Assembly: GCA_016715065.1 (NCBI GenBank)
Contig: JADKBN010000015.1
Location: forward strand, 165,860 to 229,859
Source of the DNA: Fibrobacterota bacterium
GTDB lineage: Bacteria > Fibrobacterota > Fibrobacteria > UBA5070
Length of the DNA: 64,000 nt
Reading direction: 5' to 3'
Shown: positions 1 to 8,007 of the stretch, one piece after another
Layout of the letters: each line of letters begins with the position of its first letter
How positions within the stretch are numbered: the first letter of the stretch is position 1
Translations under genes and position numbers: made by a program
The notes under the pieces: generated by a model
The model's database searches: none
Seen by the model: the letters and a program-made list of their open reading frames with translations, nothing else
Told to the model about the DNA's origin: nothing

Positions 1-2
1 TT

Positions 3-338
3 TCCCAAGACTTGGAGCGGGCCAAGCTGGAACCGGAAATGAAAAGCCTGATCGGAAAGCTCCAGGCGCAGGAACAGCGTGACGAGGTCAAGAAAAACTT
101 CCCGAAATTCCACGGAATGCTGGAGGCCGGAGGGTTGTGGTGGATCCATCTCATGCGAAAGGATTACCAGGAACGCCTTCCCAAGGATTTCCACACCAAC
201 TCCTTCACGGAAGAGGAACTTCTGGGGATCGAGCCCGCCCAAGACCCTTCCCTTTTGCCCCGGGAAATGTGGTTCGATCGCGACGGGGACCCCATCGAAG
301 GCCCACCCGACCGTCTGATGGCCCTTCTGTACGGCTGA
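3..338 (+). CDS. 3' part of an unrecognised protein
   Basis: The frame is open from the left edge of the window, so the gene is cut and its true start lies outside; a TTG at 12 is only an internal candidate. The visible 112 residues are charged and amphipathic at first, then carry a tryptophan-rich patch (GGLWWIHLMRKDY) and an acidic, proline-rich tail ending at TGA 336-338. I do not recognise the family. purQ follows 88 bases downstream on the same strand, so co-transcription is possible. There is no signal peptide or membrane segment in the visible part. Confidence 0.5.
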   Translation, partial: SQDLERAKLEPEMKSLIGKLQAQEQRDEVKKNFPKFHGMLEAGGLWWIHLMRKDYQERLPKDFHTNSFTEEELLGIEPAQDPSLLPREMWFDRDGDPIEGPPDRLMALLYG

Positions 339-426
339 TGCCGTTGGTGCCGACCTCCATCGCGCCCGCGAGGAGGTACCTTTTCGGCCCTCCCACCATG
401 TCAGTCGCATCGAGGAAAACCGATCC

Positions 427-1221
427 ATGAGCAAGGTCCCAGTCCTGGTCATCGCCGGCTACGGCATCAACTCCGAAGTCGAGCTCGTCGAGGGGTTCCA
501 GCTGGCCGGGGCCGCTCCCCGCCGCGTGCACCTGTCCGACATCGTGGCAGGCACTGTCCAGCTTTCCGACTACAGGATCATCGCCTTCCCGGGGGGATTT
601 TCCTTTGGCGACCACATCGCCTCCGGCCGTGTGTTGGCCGTCAAGATCCAAGCCCATCTGGGCGAAGCCCTGCGCGAGGCCGTGGCCAGCGGCACTTTGG
701 TGCTGGGCATCTGCAACGGCTTCCAGGTGATCACCAAGCTCGGACTTCTGCCATTGTTGGGCGGGGTTCCCAGCGCCGGGCAGGAATTCCAGCAGGAAGC
801 GACCCTCACCTACAACGATTCCGGCAAGTTCGAGGATCGCTGGTGTCCCATCGTGGCCAATGCCGCCTCGCCTTGTGTCTGGACACGCGACTTGGACCGC
901 TTCGAGTTGCCGGTCCGCCACGGTGAAGGCAAATGGATCCACCGCGACGAACAGGTCCGCCAGGCCATCCTGGGCCAGCACCTGGACTGCCTGCGCTATG
1001 GAGCTTCCGCCTATCCGGCCAACCCCAACGGCTCCCAGGACGACATCGCCGGCGTCTGCGACCCGACGGGCCGGGTCTTTGGATTGATGCCGCATCCGGA
1101 AGTCTTCCTGCGGGGAACCCAGCATCCACGCTGGACTCGCGGCGATTTCGATGCGCAGGCCCAAGGGGTCGGCTTGACCATCCTGCGCAACGGCGTCGAG
1201 GCAGCCGCTTCCGGAGGCTGA
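427..1221 (+). CDS. purQ: Phosphoribosylformylglycinamidine synthase, glutaminase subunit
   Basis: PurQ is the class I glutamine amidotransferase subunit of FGAM synthase. It releases ammonia from glutamine for the fourth step of purine synthesis, working with PurL (and PurS in the small-subunit type). The 264-residue product shows an oxyanion region (FPGGFSFGD, about residues 54-62), the nucleophile Cys96 in GICNGFQ, and the His-Glu pair in MPHPEVF near residue 225. It is slightly longer than the usual 225-230 residue bacterial PurQ. A GAGG lies about 11 bases before the ATG. No purL or purS gene is visible in the window. Cytoplasmic. Confidence 0.93.
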   Translation: MSKVPVLVIAGYGINSEVELVEGFQLAGAAPRRVHLSDIVAGTVQLSDYRIIAFPGGFSFGDHIASGRVLAVKIQAHLGEALREAVASGTLVLGICNGFQVITKLGLLPLLGGVPSAGQEFQQEATLTYNDSGKFEDRWCPIVANAASPCVWTRDLDRFELPVRHGEGKWIHRDEQVRQAILGQHLDCLRYGASAYPANPNGSQDDIAGVCDPTGRVFGLMPHPEVFLRGTQHPRWTRGDFDAQAQGVGLTILRNGVEAAASGG

Positions 1222-1236
1222 CAACGGCGCTCGGAA

Positions 1237-2259
1237 ATGGCACAATGGCCTGCCATGTCCAAGCACCAGGATCCGACCGTTCTCGTGGTCGACGACGACC
1301 CTTTGGGGCTCGAAGTCGCCTGCCAAGCCTTGCGGTACATGGAGCCCTCGTGGAACATCCTCGGGTTCGACCAGCCCTACGACGCATTGGATCTGGCCTG
1401 GGACCTGCGCAACTGCGTGGTGGTCACCGACTGGTGCATGCCCCAACTGGACGGCTTGGAATTGGCCAAACGCCTGCGCCGACGCGAATCCGAAGACGGC
1501 CACGCCTACCATGTGCTTCTGGTGACGGCAAAATCCGGCATCGAAGACATGGAACAGGCCTTCGAGCACGGCAACGATTTTCTGGTCAAGCCCTACGACC
1601 CTCGGGAAATGCGTGCCCGGATCCGGGCAGGCCTGCGCCAACTGGGCCGCCAGCGCAAGCTGCTGGACGACAACGCCGACCTCACCGTGCGCGCCGGCAC
1701 CGATTCGCTGACGGGGATCGCCAACCGCCGCAGCGCAGAGGAAACCGCCGCCCGCGAGTTCGACCGCTGGAAGCGACGCCAGCACCCCTTGTCGGCCATC
1801 CTGGTGGACATCGACCATTTCAAGGGCATCAACGACACCTACGGCCATGCCATCGGAGACGAAGCCCTGCGCGCGACGGCACGGATTCTGTCGACAGGAC
1901 TTCGCCCCTACGACACGTTGGCCAGGTGGGGGGGTGAGGAGTTCCTGCTGCTTTGCCCGCACTGCACCTTCACCGACGCTCTCGGGCTCGCCGAACGGCT
2001 GCGACGCAACCTCCTTGCCCAGGCGAATCTCCATTTGCCCCAAGGCGCGCATCTGACCGCGAGTTTCGGGGTGGCTGCCGCTTCCGCTTTGGCATCGAAC
2101 CTGGATCAGCTCATGCTTTCCACCGACCGGGCGCTCTATCTTGCCAAACAACGCGGGCGCAACCTGGTGTGCGGCGCCATCGACGAGCCGGAAATCCAAA
2201 CCTTCGTCGCCTCGGGCCAGCCCAGAGAATCCCCCGGAAAGCCCCTCTCGGGGGTGTAG
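1237..2259 (+). CDS. Response regulator diguanylate cyclase (REC-GGDEF)
   Basis: The product makes the second messenger c-di-GMP from two GTP when its receiver domain is phosphorylated. An N-terminal REC domain (about residues 14-125) has the acidic pair VVDDD, phosphoacceptor Asp65 in TDWCMPQLDG and Lys118 in LVKPYD. A GGDEF domain follows (about 150-320) with the active site GGEEF (residues 232-236) and, five residues before it, the inhibitory-site motif RPYD (223-226), so product inhibition is likely. There is no DNA-binding output domain. No kinase gene is adjacent. The start is uncertain: ATG 1237 or ATG 1255, which begins immediately before the REC domain; neither has a good ribosome site. 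Confidence 0.9.
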   Translation: MAQWPAMSKHQDPTVLVVDDDPLGLEVACQALRYMEPSWNILGFDQPYDALDLAWDLRNCVVVTDWCMPQLDGLELAKRLRRRESEDGHAYHVLLVTAKSGIEDMEQAFEHGNDFLVKPYDPREMRARIRAGLRQLGRQRKLLDDNADLTVRAGTDSLTGIANRRSAEETAAREFDRWKRRQHPLSAILVDIDHFKGINDTYGHAIGDEALRATARILSTGLRPYDTLARWGGEEFLLLCPHCTFTDALGLAERLRRNLLAQANLHLPQGAHLTASFGVAAASALASNLDQLMLSTDRALYLAKQRGRNLVCGAIDEPEIQTFVASGQPRESPGKPLSGV

Positions 2260-2270
2260 ATTTCCAAGCT

Positions 2271-3632
2271 ATGGACGAGACCAAAGACCTGCGCGCAAGC
2301 CTGACGGACCTGGTCGAGCAACTCGCCGCGAGCGATCGCCGCGAACTTCCCTCCTTGCGGGAACTCGCCGCGAAATTCGAGGTGTCCCCCAACACGATCA
2401 AGAAGGTCCTGCTGGAGATCGACGGGCCCGTGCGCGTGTTCGCGGTCCATGGCCGCGGATTCTTCGTGCGGTTGGAAGGCGAGCCCGAGCCCGGTGCTCC
2501 ACAGCCTTACACTCCGCCGCAAGCGGAAGAGGCTGAACAAGAGGAAGATCCCCATCCTGACTTCGACGAGCCTTTTCGCGTGGACGAGCATTACAGCCCC
2601 GTCCCCGAGGAAGGCCGCGCTCTGCGGTGGGAATCGGCACCCCGACGCGACGCGGTGGTGGTTGTCGGACAGATTCTGCGTGCCACCGACCCGACCGGCG
2701 CTCCCTCGAACCGCTTCATGCAGTTCGTCCGCATCCGCGAAGAGCTCCAAGCCAAAGGCTACCAGCTTTCGTGGGCCCCGCTGGGTTACGATGCCAAGGG
2801 GCGTCTGGACTCGACCGAGGTCAAATCTCTCCAGTTGCAATTGGCGGGCCTGGGCGATCGCTTGGCGGGCATCCTTCTGCTGGATTGCGGCTACGGGCGG
2901 GAGCAGCCCTTGTGGGAGCTGACCACCGAAGCCACCGACCAGCCCGTGGTGTGGTTCCAAACCTCCCCGATCGCCCCCGACGACCAGCCCCATCTGCCCC
3001 GCAACGCCCATGTCCTGGAACCTGACTGGCGTGCACTGGGGGAAGCGCTCGGCGAACATCTGATCCAGGAACATCTTCCACAAAAGGTGTTGCTCCTGCC
3101 CTCTCCGGGCGAGAAAGGCCTCCCGCCCCAACTGGTCCAGTTCCGCAAACAACTGCTCGAATGCTGGGGGCCTCGCTGGGTGGCCACCTTGGATTGGTTC
3201 GACGTTTTCCCGTCCGGTCTTCCCCGCGATCCCGCCGACTCCCGCCGCGGCAAATTGCGTCGTTTGTTGCTGGACACCGGGATCGCGCCCTTCGAGCTGG
3301 ATCGCTATTTCCGCACGGCCCTGGGGATCGGCGCCTCGCTTTGGGTGTGCGCCGACGACCTGCTGGCCTTGGCCGCGATCGATCATCTGGAGTCCCGCCA
3401 CGCCCCGAACGAACCCCGGCCCGGCGTGCTGGGCTTTGGCAACCACCCCTTCTCGCTGGCCAGGGGCCTGAGCACGGTGGATCCCGGTTGGCGAAACCTG
3501 GTCGACCAAGCCATCGCGCTGTTCACGCGCACGACCTCGCGCAGCGCCCCCTCCGCTCCGCTGATCATCGCCGCCCCTTCGGAATCCGTGTACGGCGGAA
3601 ACATCCTCGCCCGCCGTCAGGACTGGTTCTGA
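2271..3632 (+). CDS. GntR-type winged-helix regulator with LacI-like sensor domain
   Basis: A 453-residue transcription regulator. Residues about 15-60 form a GntR-type winged helix (PSLRELAAKFEVSPNTIKK, then a glycine-containing wing, VHGRGFFVRLEG). A proline- and acid-rich linker follows. The rest, from about residue 120, resembles a periplasmic-binding-protein fold as in LacI/GalR regulators, for example VVVGQILRATDP, LAGILLLDC and a late VLGFGNHPFSLARGLSTV segment. I infer a small-molecule, perhaps sugar, effector; nothing shows which. The frame extends upstream inside the cyclase gene, so ATG 2271, 11 bases after the cyclase stop, is preferred. Its TGA overlaps the start of the DUF2164 gene. 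Confidence 0.75.
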   Translation: MDETKDLRASLTDLVEQLAASDRRELPSLRELAAKFEVSPNTIKKVLLEIDGPVRVFAVHGRGFFVRLEGEPEPGAPQPYTPPQAEEAEQEEDPHPDFDEPFRVDEHYSPVPEEGRALRWESAPRRDAVVVVGQILRATDPTGAPSNRFMQFVRIREELQAKGYQLSWAPLGYDAKGRLDSTEVKSLQLQLAGLGDRLAGILLLDCGYGREQPLWELTTEATDQPVVWFQTSPIAPDDQPHLPRNAHVLEPDWRALGEALGEHLIQEHLPQKVLLLPSPGEKGLPPQLVQFRKQLLECWGPRWVATLDWFDVFPSGLPRDPADSRRGKLRRLLLDTGIAPFELDRYFRTALGIGASLWVCADDLLALAAIDHLESRHAPNEPRPGVLGFGNHPFSLARGLSTVDPGWRNLVDQAIALFTRTTSRSAPSAPLIIAAPSESVYGGNILARRQDWF

Positions 3633-3886
3633 ACAAGAAACGCCCTGCCCCAACGCGCATCGATCTCCCGGTGGGAGATCGTGCCGCGGTGGAAGCCGCC
3701 ATGGACGAATTCTGTCGCGAGCGGGACATCGAACTTTCCTCGTTGGGGCTTACGCTGATGGTGGACTTCCTGCAGGAGAGGGTGGGCCACTTCTTCTACA
3801 ACCGGGGCATCGCCGATGCCTCGTCGCAGACCACCCTCACGCTGGCGCGATTGCAGGACGAACTGGATCTTCTGCGCAAGCTCTGA
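3629..3886 (+). CDS. DUF2164 family protein, probable CTG start
   Basis: A short cytoplasmic protein of about 85 residues whose C-terminal half has the DUF2164 signature (VDFLQERVGHFFYNRGIADA). The function of the family is unknown. The family-conserved N-terminal strand (RIDLP) is encoded upstream of any ATG or GTG start: ATG 3701 and GTG 3671 would both remove it. CTG 3629 has an AGGA (3619-3622) six bases upstream and overlaps the regulator stop as CTGA, the same overlap geometry as the ATGA, GTGA and TTGA junctions elsewhere in this window. I therefore choose CTG 3629. It is probably translationally coupled to the regulator. Homology is moderately sure; the start codon is inferred. Confidence 0.65.
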   Translation: MNKKRPAPTRIDLPVGDRAAVEAAMDEFCRERDIELSSLGLTLMVDFLQERVGHFFYNRGIADASSQTTLTLARLQDELDLLRKL

Positions 3887-3900
3887 AACCTGCTCGATCG

Positions 3901-3930
3901 CGGCGAACGCCGACTCTGACAAATTGTCAG
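3901..3930. other. Two adjacent palindromes upstream of a secreted-protein gene
   Basis: Positions 3901-3912 read CGGCGAACGCCG and 3916-3930 are a perfect 15-base palindrome, CTGACAA-A-TTGTCAG, followed by GAGTTTCTTT. They lie between the DUF2164 stop (3886) and the next gene (4072). They could be a weak terminator for the upstream operon or an operator for the downstream gene. Both symmetries are seen; the role is not decided. Confidence 0.4.
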
Positions 3931-4071
3931 GAGTTTCTTTGCCCGGGCGAACGCGTCCCTCCTGAGAAGGCGGTAGATTCCTGCGTGTCGCGCCTTGGGT
4001 CATTTCCTGTCGCCGTGGATTCTTCTTCCCGAATTCGCAGGAAGACAGGGCGCGACGATCCCGGAGGATGC

Positions 4072-5811
4072 ATGAAAACCAACCGCTCACCCCATTCGAT
4101 GCTGCCCATCGCGATGTCAGCCACGCTCGCGACTTGGGCGGCTTGCGCCCAGGCCGCCGACACCACCCGTTGGGTGATGTCGTTTCCCAGCCCCACCGAC
4201 GACGCGGTCGAATTCGAGCGTCGCTACGGAGGCGTGGCATTCACCAACAGCGACAAGGGGAACTGCGCCGCCTGCACCAACAGGCTCTTGTCCACCAGCG
4301 ACACCTCCGGCTCGTTCGCCAGATGGGAGTTCACCAATCCAGCTGCGATCCGGGGCGGGAACGACGACCAGTTGGGATTGCTGATCCCTCTCGATCCCGA
4401 ATGGAGCTGGAACCACGACCTACGGAAAGCATCGAAGATCCGAATGAAAGTCCGATCGAAGGGAGGAGCCTACAAATACGATTTTGGACTCGATGGCCCT
4501 GCCGCACCGTTCTCCTCGCTCGGATTGCTTCCGGAAAACCGTTTTTCCGCCGGCACGCAATGGCGATGGGTTTCGTTGGAATTCCAGGATTTCGCTGGAA
4601 ACGTAGAAGTGGTCGAAAACCTTCTCGGCTCGACGGTCGCCGTTTCCGTCGCCGATTCCATGGGGCGGATCAGGACCGCCACCGCGAAGCTCGATCGTGA
4701 AGAATTCTCGGCTTACAACAATCCGGCCGACACTCCGTTCTACGACGATGACTCCGTCAACATCCTGAAACACGTGCGCGCTTTCAAGATCATTCCGGTC
4801 TCGTCGGAGCGTTCGACAACGGGTACGCTTGAAATCGATTCCATCGTCATCGAAGGGATCGCTCCGCAGTGGGGCCGAATCCGCCAAGGTTCAGCATGCC
4901 AGGGTAGCGCCATCGTCGTGGACCAACACAGGCCCCCGCTGGAATACCACATCGAGAACATGCTCGGAGGCCGCTGGGAGCGCACTCTGGATACCTCGAG
5001 AGGAAACCCGAACGGGATCTCGACCGGCCTTTCTACGGTGGGTCCGCAATCCGTCGAGGAATGGCCCCCATCGTTCGTCGCCCAGATGGATGCCAAACTC
5101 CATCGCGTGGATCCGAAACGACATCCCTATGGGGGATGGGCTCGCCTCGCCACTTGGCTCGAGCCAGACAGATCTCCTCGGAGCTTTCCCGATCTCAAGG
5201 CGATTTCCTTCCGTATCCAGGCGGGCAACAGCAAGGGGTGGTTCGATTCCAGCGCGATCCACGGCGTCACCTTCCGCCTGCACTCCTCCGCCATCCCCGA
5301 TTCCGTGGCGTATTCCGTGCGCATCCCCTATGACAGCATCCGTCCTGCTCAGGGGGACACCGGCCGAACCGTCTGCATCGACTTGGACGAACTTCGCCAG
5401 GCAGGTTGGTACACAGGCGATGCCGGAATCCGCACCATCGACCCTTCCAAGCTCACCGCCCTTTCCTGGACCATTTCCTTGGACGAACCCACCGCCATCA
5501 GCGCTGCTCCCAGCCGAATCACCCTCTGGGACGCGAAGCTCTGGACCTCGGGGACCTCCGCGCTCGATCGTTCGTCCATGGCTCGCCCAATCTTGGCCCG
5601 TGCCATCGAAGGCTTGCTGGTGGTCGCCGCCGAGAGGGGTCGAAACATCCATGTGCAGGTCCGCGACGTTTCGGGACGGGTCGTGCTGGACCGATCCCTG
5701 TGGGCCTCTGGCCGTGAACAGCGATTGCCGCTTCCTCGCCAGTCGGGTCTGCTCTTGGTGTCCGTCACCGACGGGGCCTCGCGGACCCACCTGCGCGTCC
5801 TGTCGCGCTGA
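4072..5811 (+). CDS. Secreted protein with type IX-like C-terminal sorting domain
   Basis: A 579-residue exported protein of unknown activity. ATG 4072 is chosen because GGAGG lies four bases upstream and it begins a signal peptide (MKTNRSPHSMLPIAM, with an AAD cleavage region near residue 30). An earlier in-frame start would bury this signal. The body has beta-rich repeats of carbohydrate-binding style, twice framing a domain that ends in 'EIDSIVIEG' or 'ITLWDAKLW', as in CBM-like jelly rolls. The last 75 residues (IHVQVRDVSGRVVL then LPRQSGLLLVSVTD) match the beta-sandwich pattern of type IX secretion C-terminal domains. The gene is monocistronic and converges on the cupin gene. The activity cannot be named from sequence alone. 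Confidence 0.7.
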   Translation: MKTNRSPHSMLPIAMSATLATWAACAQAADTTRWVMSFPSPTDDAVEFERRYGGVAFTNSDKGNCAACTNRLLSTSDTSGSFARWEFTNPAAIRGGNDDQLGLLIPLDPEWSWNHDLRKASKIRMKVRSKGGAYKYDFGLDGPAAPFSSLGLLPENRFSAGTQWRWVSLEFQDFAGNVEVVENLLGSTVAVSVADSMGRIRTATAKLDREEFSAYNNPADTPFYDDDSVNILKHVRAFKIIPVSSERSTTGTLEIDSIVIEGIAPQWGRIRQGSACQGSAIVVDQHRPPLEYHIENMLGGRWERTLDTSRGNPNGISTGLSTVGPQSVEEWPPSFVAQMDAKLHRVDPKRHPYGGWARLATWLEPDRSPRSFPDLKAISFRIQAGNSKGWFDSSAIHGVTFRLHSSAIPDSVAYSVRIPYDSIRPAQGDTGRTVCIDLDELRQAGWYTGDAGIRTIDPSKLTALSWTISLDEPTAISAAPSRITLWDAKLWTSGTSALDRSSMARPILARAIEGLLVVAAERGRNIHVQVRDVSGRVVLDRSLWASGREQRLPLPRQSGLLLVSVTDGASRTHLRVLSR

Positions 5812-5820
5812 GTCACTCCA

Positions 5821-5847
5821 TCCGCGTGCGCCGCAGGCGCGCGCGGA
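5821..5847. terminator. Bidirectional terminator-like hairpin between convergent genes
   Basis: TCCGCGTGCGCC (5821-5832), loop GCA, then GGCGCGCGCGGA (5836-5847). All twelve positions pair, with one G-U. It fills the space between the plus-strand secreted protein stop and the minus-strand cupin stop. There is no U-run, so the strength as an intrinsic terminator is uncertain. Confidence 0.55.
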
Positions 5848-6336
5848 TCAGTCCATGGCCAATCGCTTCACCGTGGCGGCCTCGGCCGGAAACCGCGCCA
5901 GCATCTCTTTCCGACTGCCCAGTTCGAACCCACCGAATTCGAATCCCGGAGCCACCATGCATCCCACCAAGGCCCAGCCCCCGGGCTGCGCCACTTCCGA
6001 GGCGAACCACACGCCAGCCGGCACCACCACCTGGAAACGCCCGGCTTCCGGACCCAGCTGGTGCGGCACGAGTCGCCCATTTTCCTCGACATGCACCACC
6101 AAGTCGCTGCCCGCATGCCAGTTCCAGAGCTCCTCGGCATCGATGCGGTGCAAGTGGGAAACGTGCGGGTGTTCCAGCAGGAAATGGATGGAGGTGAACG
6201 CCGAACGCTCCCCCAAACGATCATGACGGATTTTGTCTTCCGACCGATGCGTCTCGCGGTACCAACCGCCTTCCGGATGCGGAGCCAATTCCAGTCGCCG
6301 GATCCACTCCTTCGCCGAGGACGCGTCCGGATTCAT
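5848..6336 (-). CDS. Cupin, DUF985 family
   Basis: A 162-residue protein with the DUF985 cupin signature: HPEGGWYRETHRS (about residues 20-32), SIHFLLE, SHLHRIDAEELWNWHAG (about 60-76), and FQVVVPAGVWFAS (about 101-113). The histidines could bind a metal, and the family is usually considered a small-molecule binding or isomerase-like cupin; the substrate is unknown. The ATG (6336) overlaps the TGA of the DUF2809 gene as ATGA, so the two are coupled. An N-terminal extension of the open frame runs into that gene and is rejected. Confidence 0.85.
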   Translation of the reverse strand: MNPDASSAKEWIRRLELAPHPEGGWYRETHRSEDKIRHDRLGERSAFTSIHFLLEHPHVSHLHRIDAEELWNWHAGSDLVVHVEENGRLVPHQLGPEAGRFQVVVPAGVWFASEVAQPGGWALVGCMVAPGFEFGGFELGSRKEMLARFPAEAATVKRLAMD

Positions 6337-6722
6337 CCGCCGACCTTGGAGGAACGCTCTTCCAACAGCCATTCCAAACCGCCCACCACCAGGCCTCCCG
6401 CCAGGTAGCACAGCAGGTCCCTGAAATCCGCCTGGCTTCCCAGTACGATGGCGGGAATGCTTCCCGGCCTCAGCCCGAGCAGATCGCCAAGATGGATCGC
6501 CTGCATTCCCTCCACGGCAAACGCGAAGACCACCACCCCGGGCAGCACGCGTCGCCATGGAGTGGTGACGAACGTGCGCACGATGGCGTGTACCAAAATC
6601 ACCACCAGCACATCGCCCAGGTAGGGACGCACGAAATTGTCGGTCACCTTCGCCCCGATGAAGACCTCGAGCGCGAACAAGGCAAAGGCGAAAACAGCCC
6701 ACGGAACGCTGAAACGGAACAT
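6333..6722 (-). CDS. DUF2809 membrane protein
   Basis: A 129-residue integral membrane protein with four predicted helices (about residues 5-22, 35-52, 56-74, 104-122). It shows DUF2809 hallmarks: NFVRPYLGDVLVVILVHAIVR near residues 29-49 and an 'E.MQ..HLGDLLGLR' segment near 71-86, followed by DFRDLLCYLAGG. The function is unknown. The ATG at 6722 is the first start after the upstream DUF4143 stop (6757), 34 bases away. It overlaps and is coupled to the cupin gene. Confidence 0.85.
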   Translation of the reverse strand: MFRFSVPWAVFAFALFALEVFIGAKVTDNFVRPYLGDVLVVILVHAIVRTFVTTPWRRVLPGVVVFAFAVEGMQAIHLGDLLGLRPGSIPAIVLGSQADFRDLLCYLAGGLVVGGLEWLLEERSSKVGG

Positions 6723-6756
6723 GGAACGGAAGGCTAGAAAAGGGTGGAGCGGACAG

Positions 6757-7950
6757 TCAGGGAAGCATCGACAAGAGCGTGCGCGCGGGCACCACTGTCG
6801 GCGCTTTTCGAGTGAACGGATCGGCGGCGACGAAGTCCAGATTGGAAACGACCTGGAAAGCATGAGGCGCTTTGATCTGCTCTTGAAAGTGGCGCAGCGA
6901 GGGGCTTAGTGTTGTTGCCGAAAGTTTCGCCTCGACCAAAAACCATGGCTTTCCATCCCGCACCACCAGGAAATCCACCTCGCGCATCGCCTTGTCGCGC
7001 AGGTAGCGCAGCTCAAACTGGCCAAGACCGAAATCCTGCCAGGTTTCCACAGCCTTGAGCAGGTGGCAAGCCACCAGAGTTTCAAACCTCGCTCCCTCGT
7101 CACTCACCTCGCTCCAGTCGCGCAAAAACCACTTGGGCTCCTTGCGCAGGGACTTCGCGACGCTGGCGAACCAAGGCCGCACCACGAAGCCATAATGCAA
7201 CGACACCAGCAACTCCACCCATCGCCTGACCGTATCCACGGATACCTGGATGTCCTGTGCCAGGTTCGATAGCACCAGTTGGCCACCCGAGCGATCGGCC
7301 AGCAATTTGGTCAACAGCTCCAGATGCCCCAATTCATGGATGCGAGCGATCTCCCTTACATCCTCTCGCAACAATTGTTGGCGGCGCAGTCCACGCCAGC
7401 GTGTCGTGAACCGGTCCTGCCGACGCGCGAATGGCTCCGGGAATCCCCCATGGCGCCAAAGCGCATTCCACTCCTCCTCGGAGATCGGCTCCGGGGTCGC
7501 CAACAAATCCTCCGACGGACGAGGGTGCAAAACCTCGCCGACAGAAAATGGATGAACCCGGTACAGAAAATAGCGTCCCATCAGACTGTCGCCACCTTTG
7601 CGCCAGGCATCCAGCCGAGAGGAACCGGTCACGAGGATCTTCACGCGATCTTCGTAGGTGTCGAAGAAGCCTTTCAGAAAGGATTTCCAACGAGCGTTCT
7701 TGTGGAGCTCATCGAAGGCCACCACAGGAAGCTCGCTGGTCAAACGGTCCAATCCGATCCGATCGGCGACCGCGGCAGGACCTTTGAGGATCAATGCCCG
7801 GTCATCGAGATTGTCCCAATCCAGATAGGTCCCGCGAGTGCGACAAAGCGAGGTCTTGCCGACCTGGCGAGGCCCCACCAGAAATGCCATCTGGCGGTTT
7901 TCACGCATGTGCTGACTGAGAACTTCATCATACAGGCGAGGGATCGACAT
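6757..7950 (-). CDS. DUF4143-type AAA ATPase
   Basis: A 397-residue cytoplasmic P-loop ATPase of the common ATP-binding/DUF4143 type. Walker A is GPRQVGKT (residues 26-33), Walker B is VVAFDE (76-81), and a sensor-like LVTGSS follows. A winged-helix-like middle (residues about 215-250) precedes the DUF4143 C-terminus, which has a restriction-endonuclease-like core, MREVDFLVVRDGKPWFLVEAK. The biological role of the family is not settled; it often travels as a single-gene cassette. Here the promoter palindrome and start codon are tightly packed (see the adjacent site) and the gene abuts a shortened collar gene, which suggests acquisition by transfer. Confidence 0.88.
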   Translation of the reverse strand: MSIPRLYDEVLSQHMRENRQMAFLVGPRQVGKTSLCRTRGTYLDWDNLDDRALILKGPAAVADRIGLDRLTSELPVVAFDELHKNARWKSFLKGFFDTYEDRVKILVTGSSRLDAWRKGGDSLMGRYFLYRVHPFSVGEVLHPRPSEDLLATPEPISEEEWNALWRHGGFPEPFARRQDRFTTRWRGLRRQQLLREDVREIARIHELGHLELLTKLLADRSGGQLVLSNLAQDIQVSVDTVRRWVELLVSLHYGFVVRPWFASVAKSLRKEPKWFLRDWSEVSDEGARFETLVACHLLKAVETWQDFGLGQFELRYLRDKAMREVDFLVVRDGKPWFLVEAKLSATTLSPSLRHFQEQIKAPHAFQVVSNLDFVAADPFTRKAPTVVPARTLLSMLP

Positions 7951-7956
7951 GGACCA

Positions 7957-7997
7957 AATATACCATTATCGTAAAATAGTTCGGACTATTTTACGAT
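7957..7997 (-). promoter_or_regulatory. Palindromic operator over an extended -10 promoter, possibly leaderless
   Basis: On the minus strand TGG followed by TATATT (7962-7957) forms an extended -10 element whose 3' edge is six bases before the ATG at 7950, so transcription may begin at or next to the start codon. Just upstream is a perfect inverted repeat with 13-base arms, ATCGTAAAATAGT (7968-7980) and its complement (7985-7997), around a TCGG loop. The outer CATT/AATG flanks continue the symmetry with a one-base bulge. I infer an operator, perhaps autoregulatory; it could also terminate the collar gene. Confidence 0.6.
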
Positions 7998-8007
7998 CAA
8001 TGCGCTT

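Noticed and set aside
205..2199. A 664-codon open frame on the minus strand opposite purQ and the diguanylate cyclase
   Set aside because: It lies fully antisense to two genes with clear catalytic motifs, and its translation has no recognisable domain; long antisense frames are expected at this G+C content.
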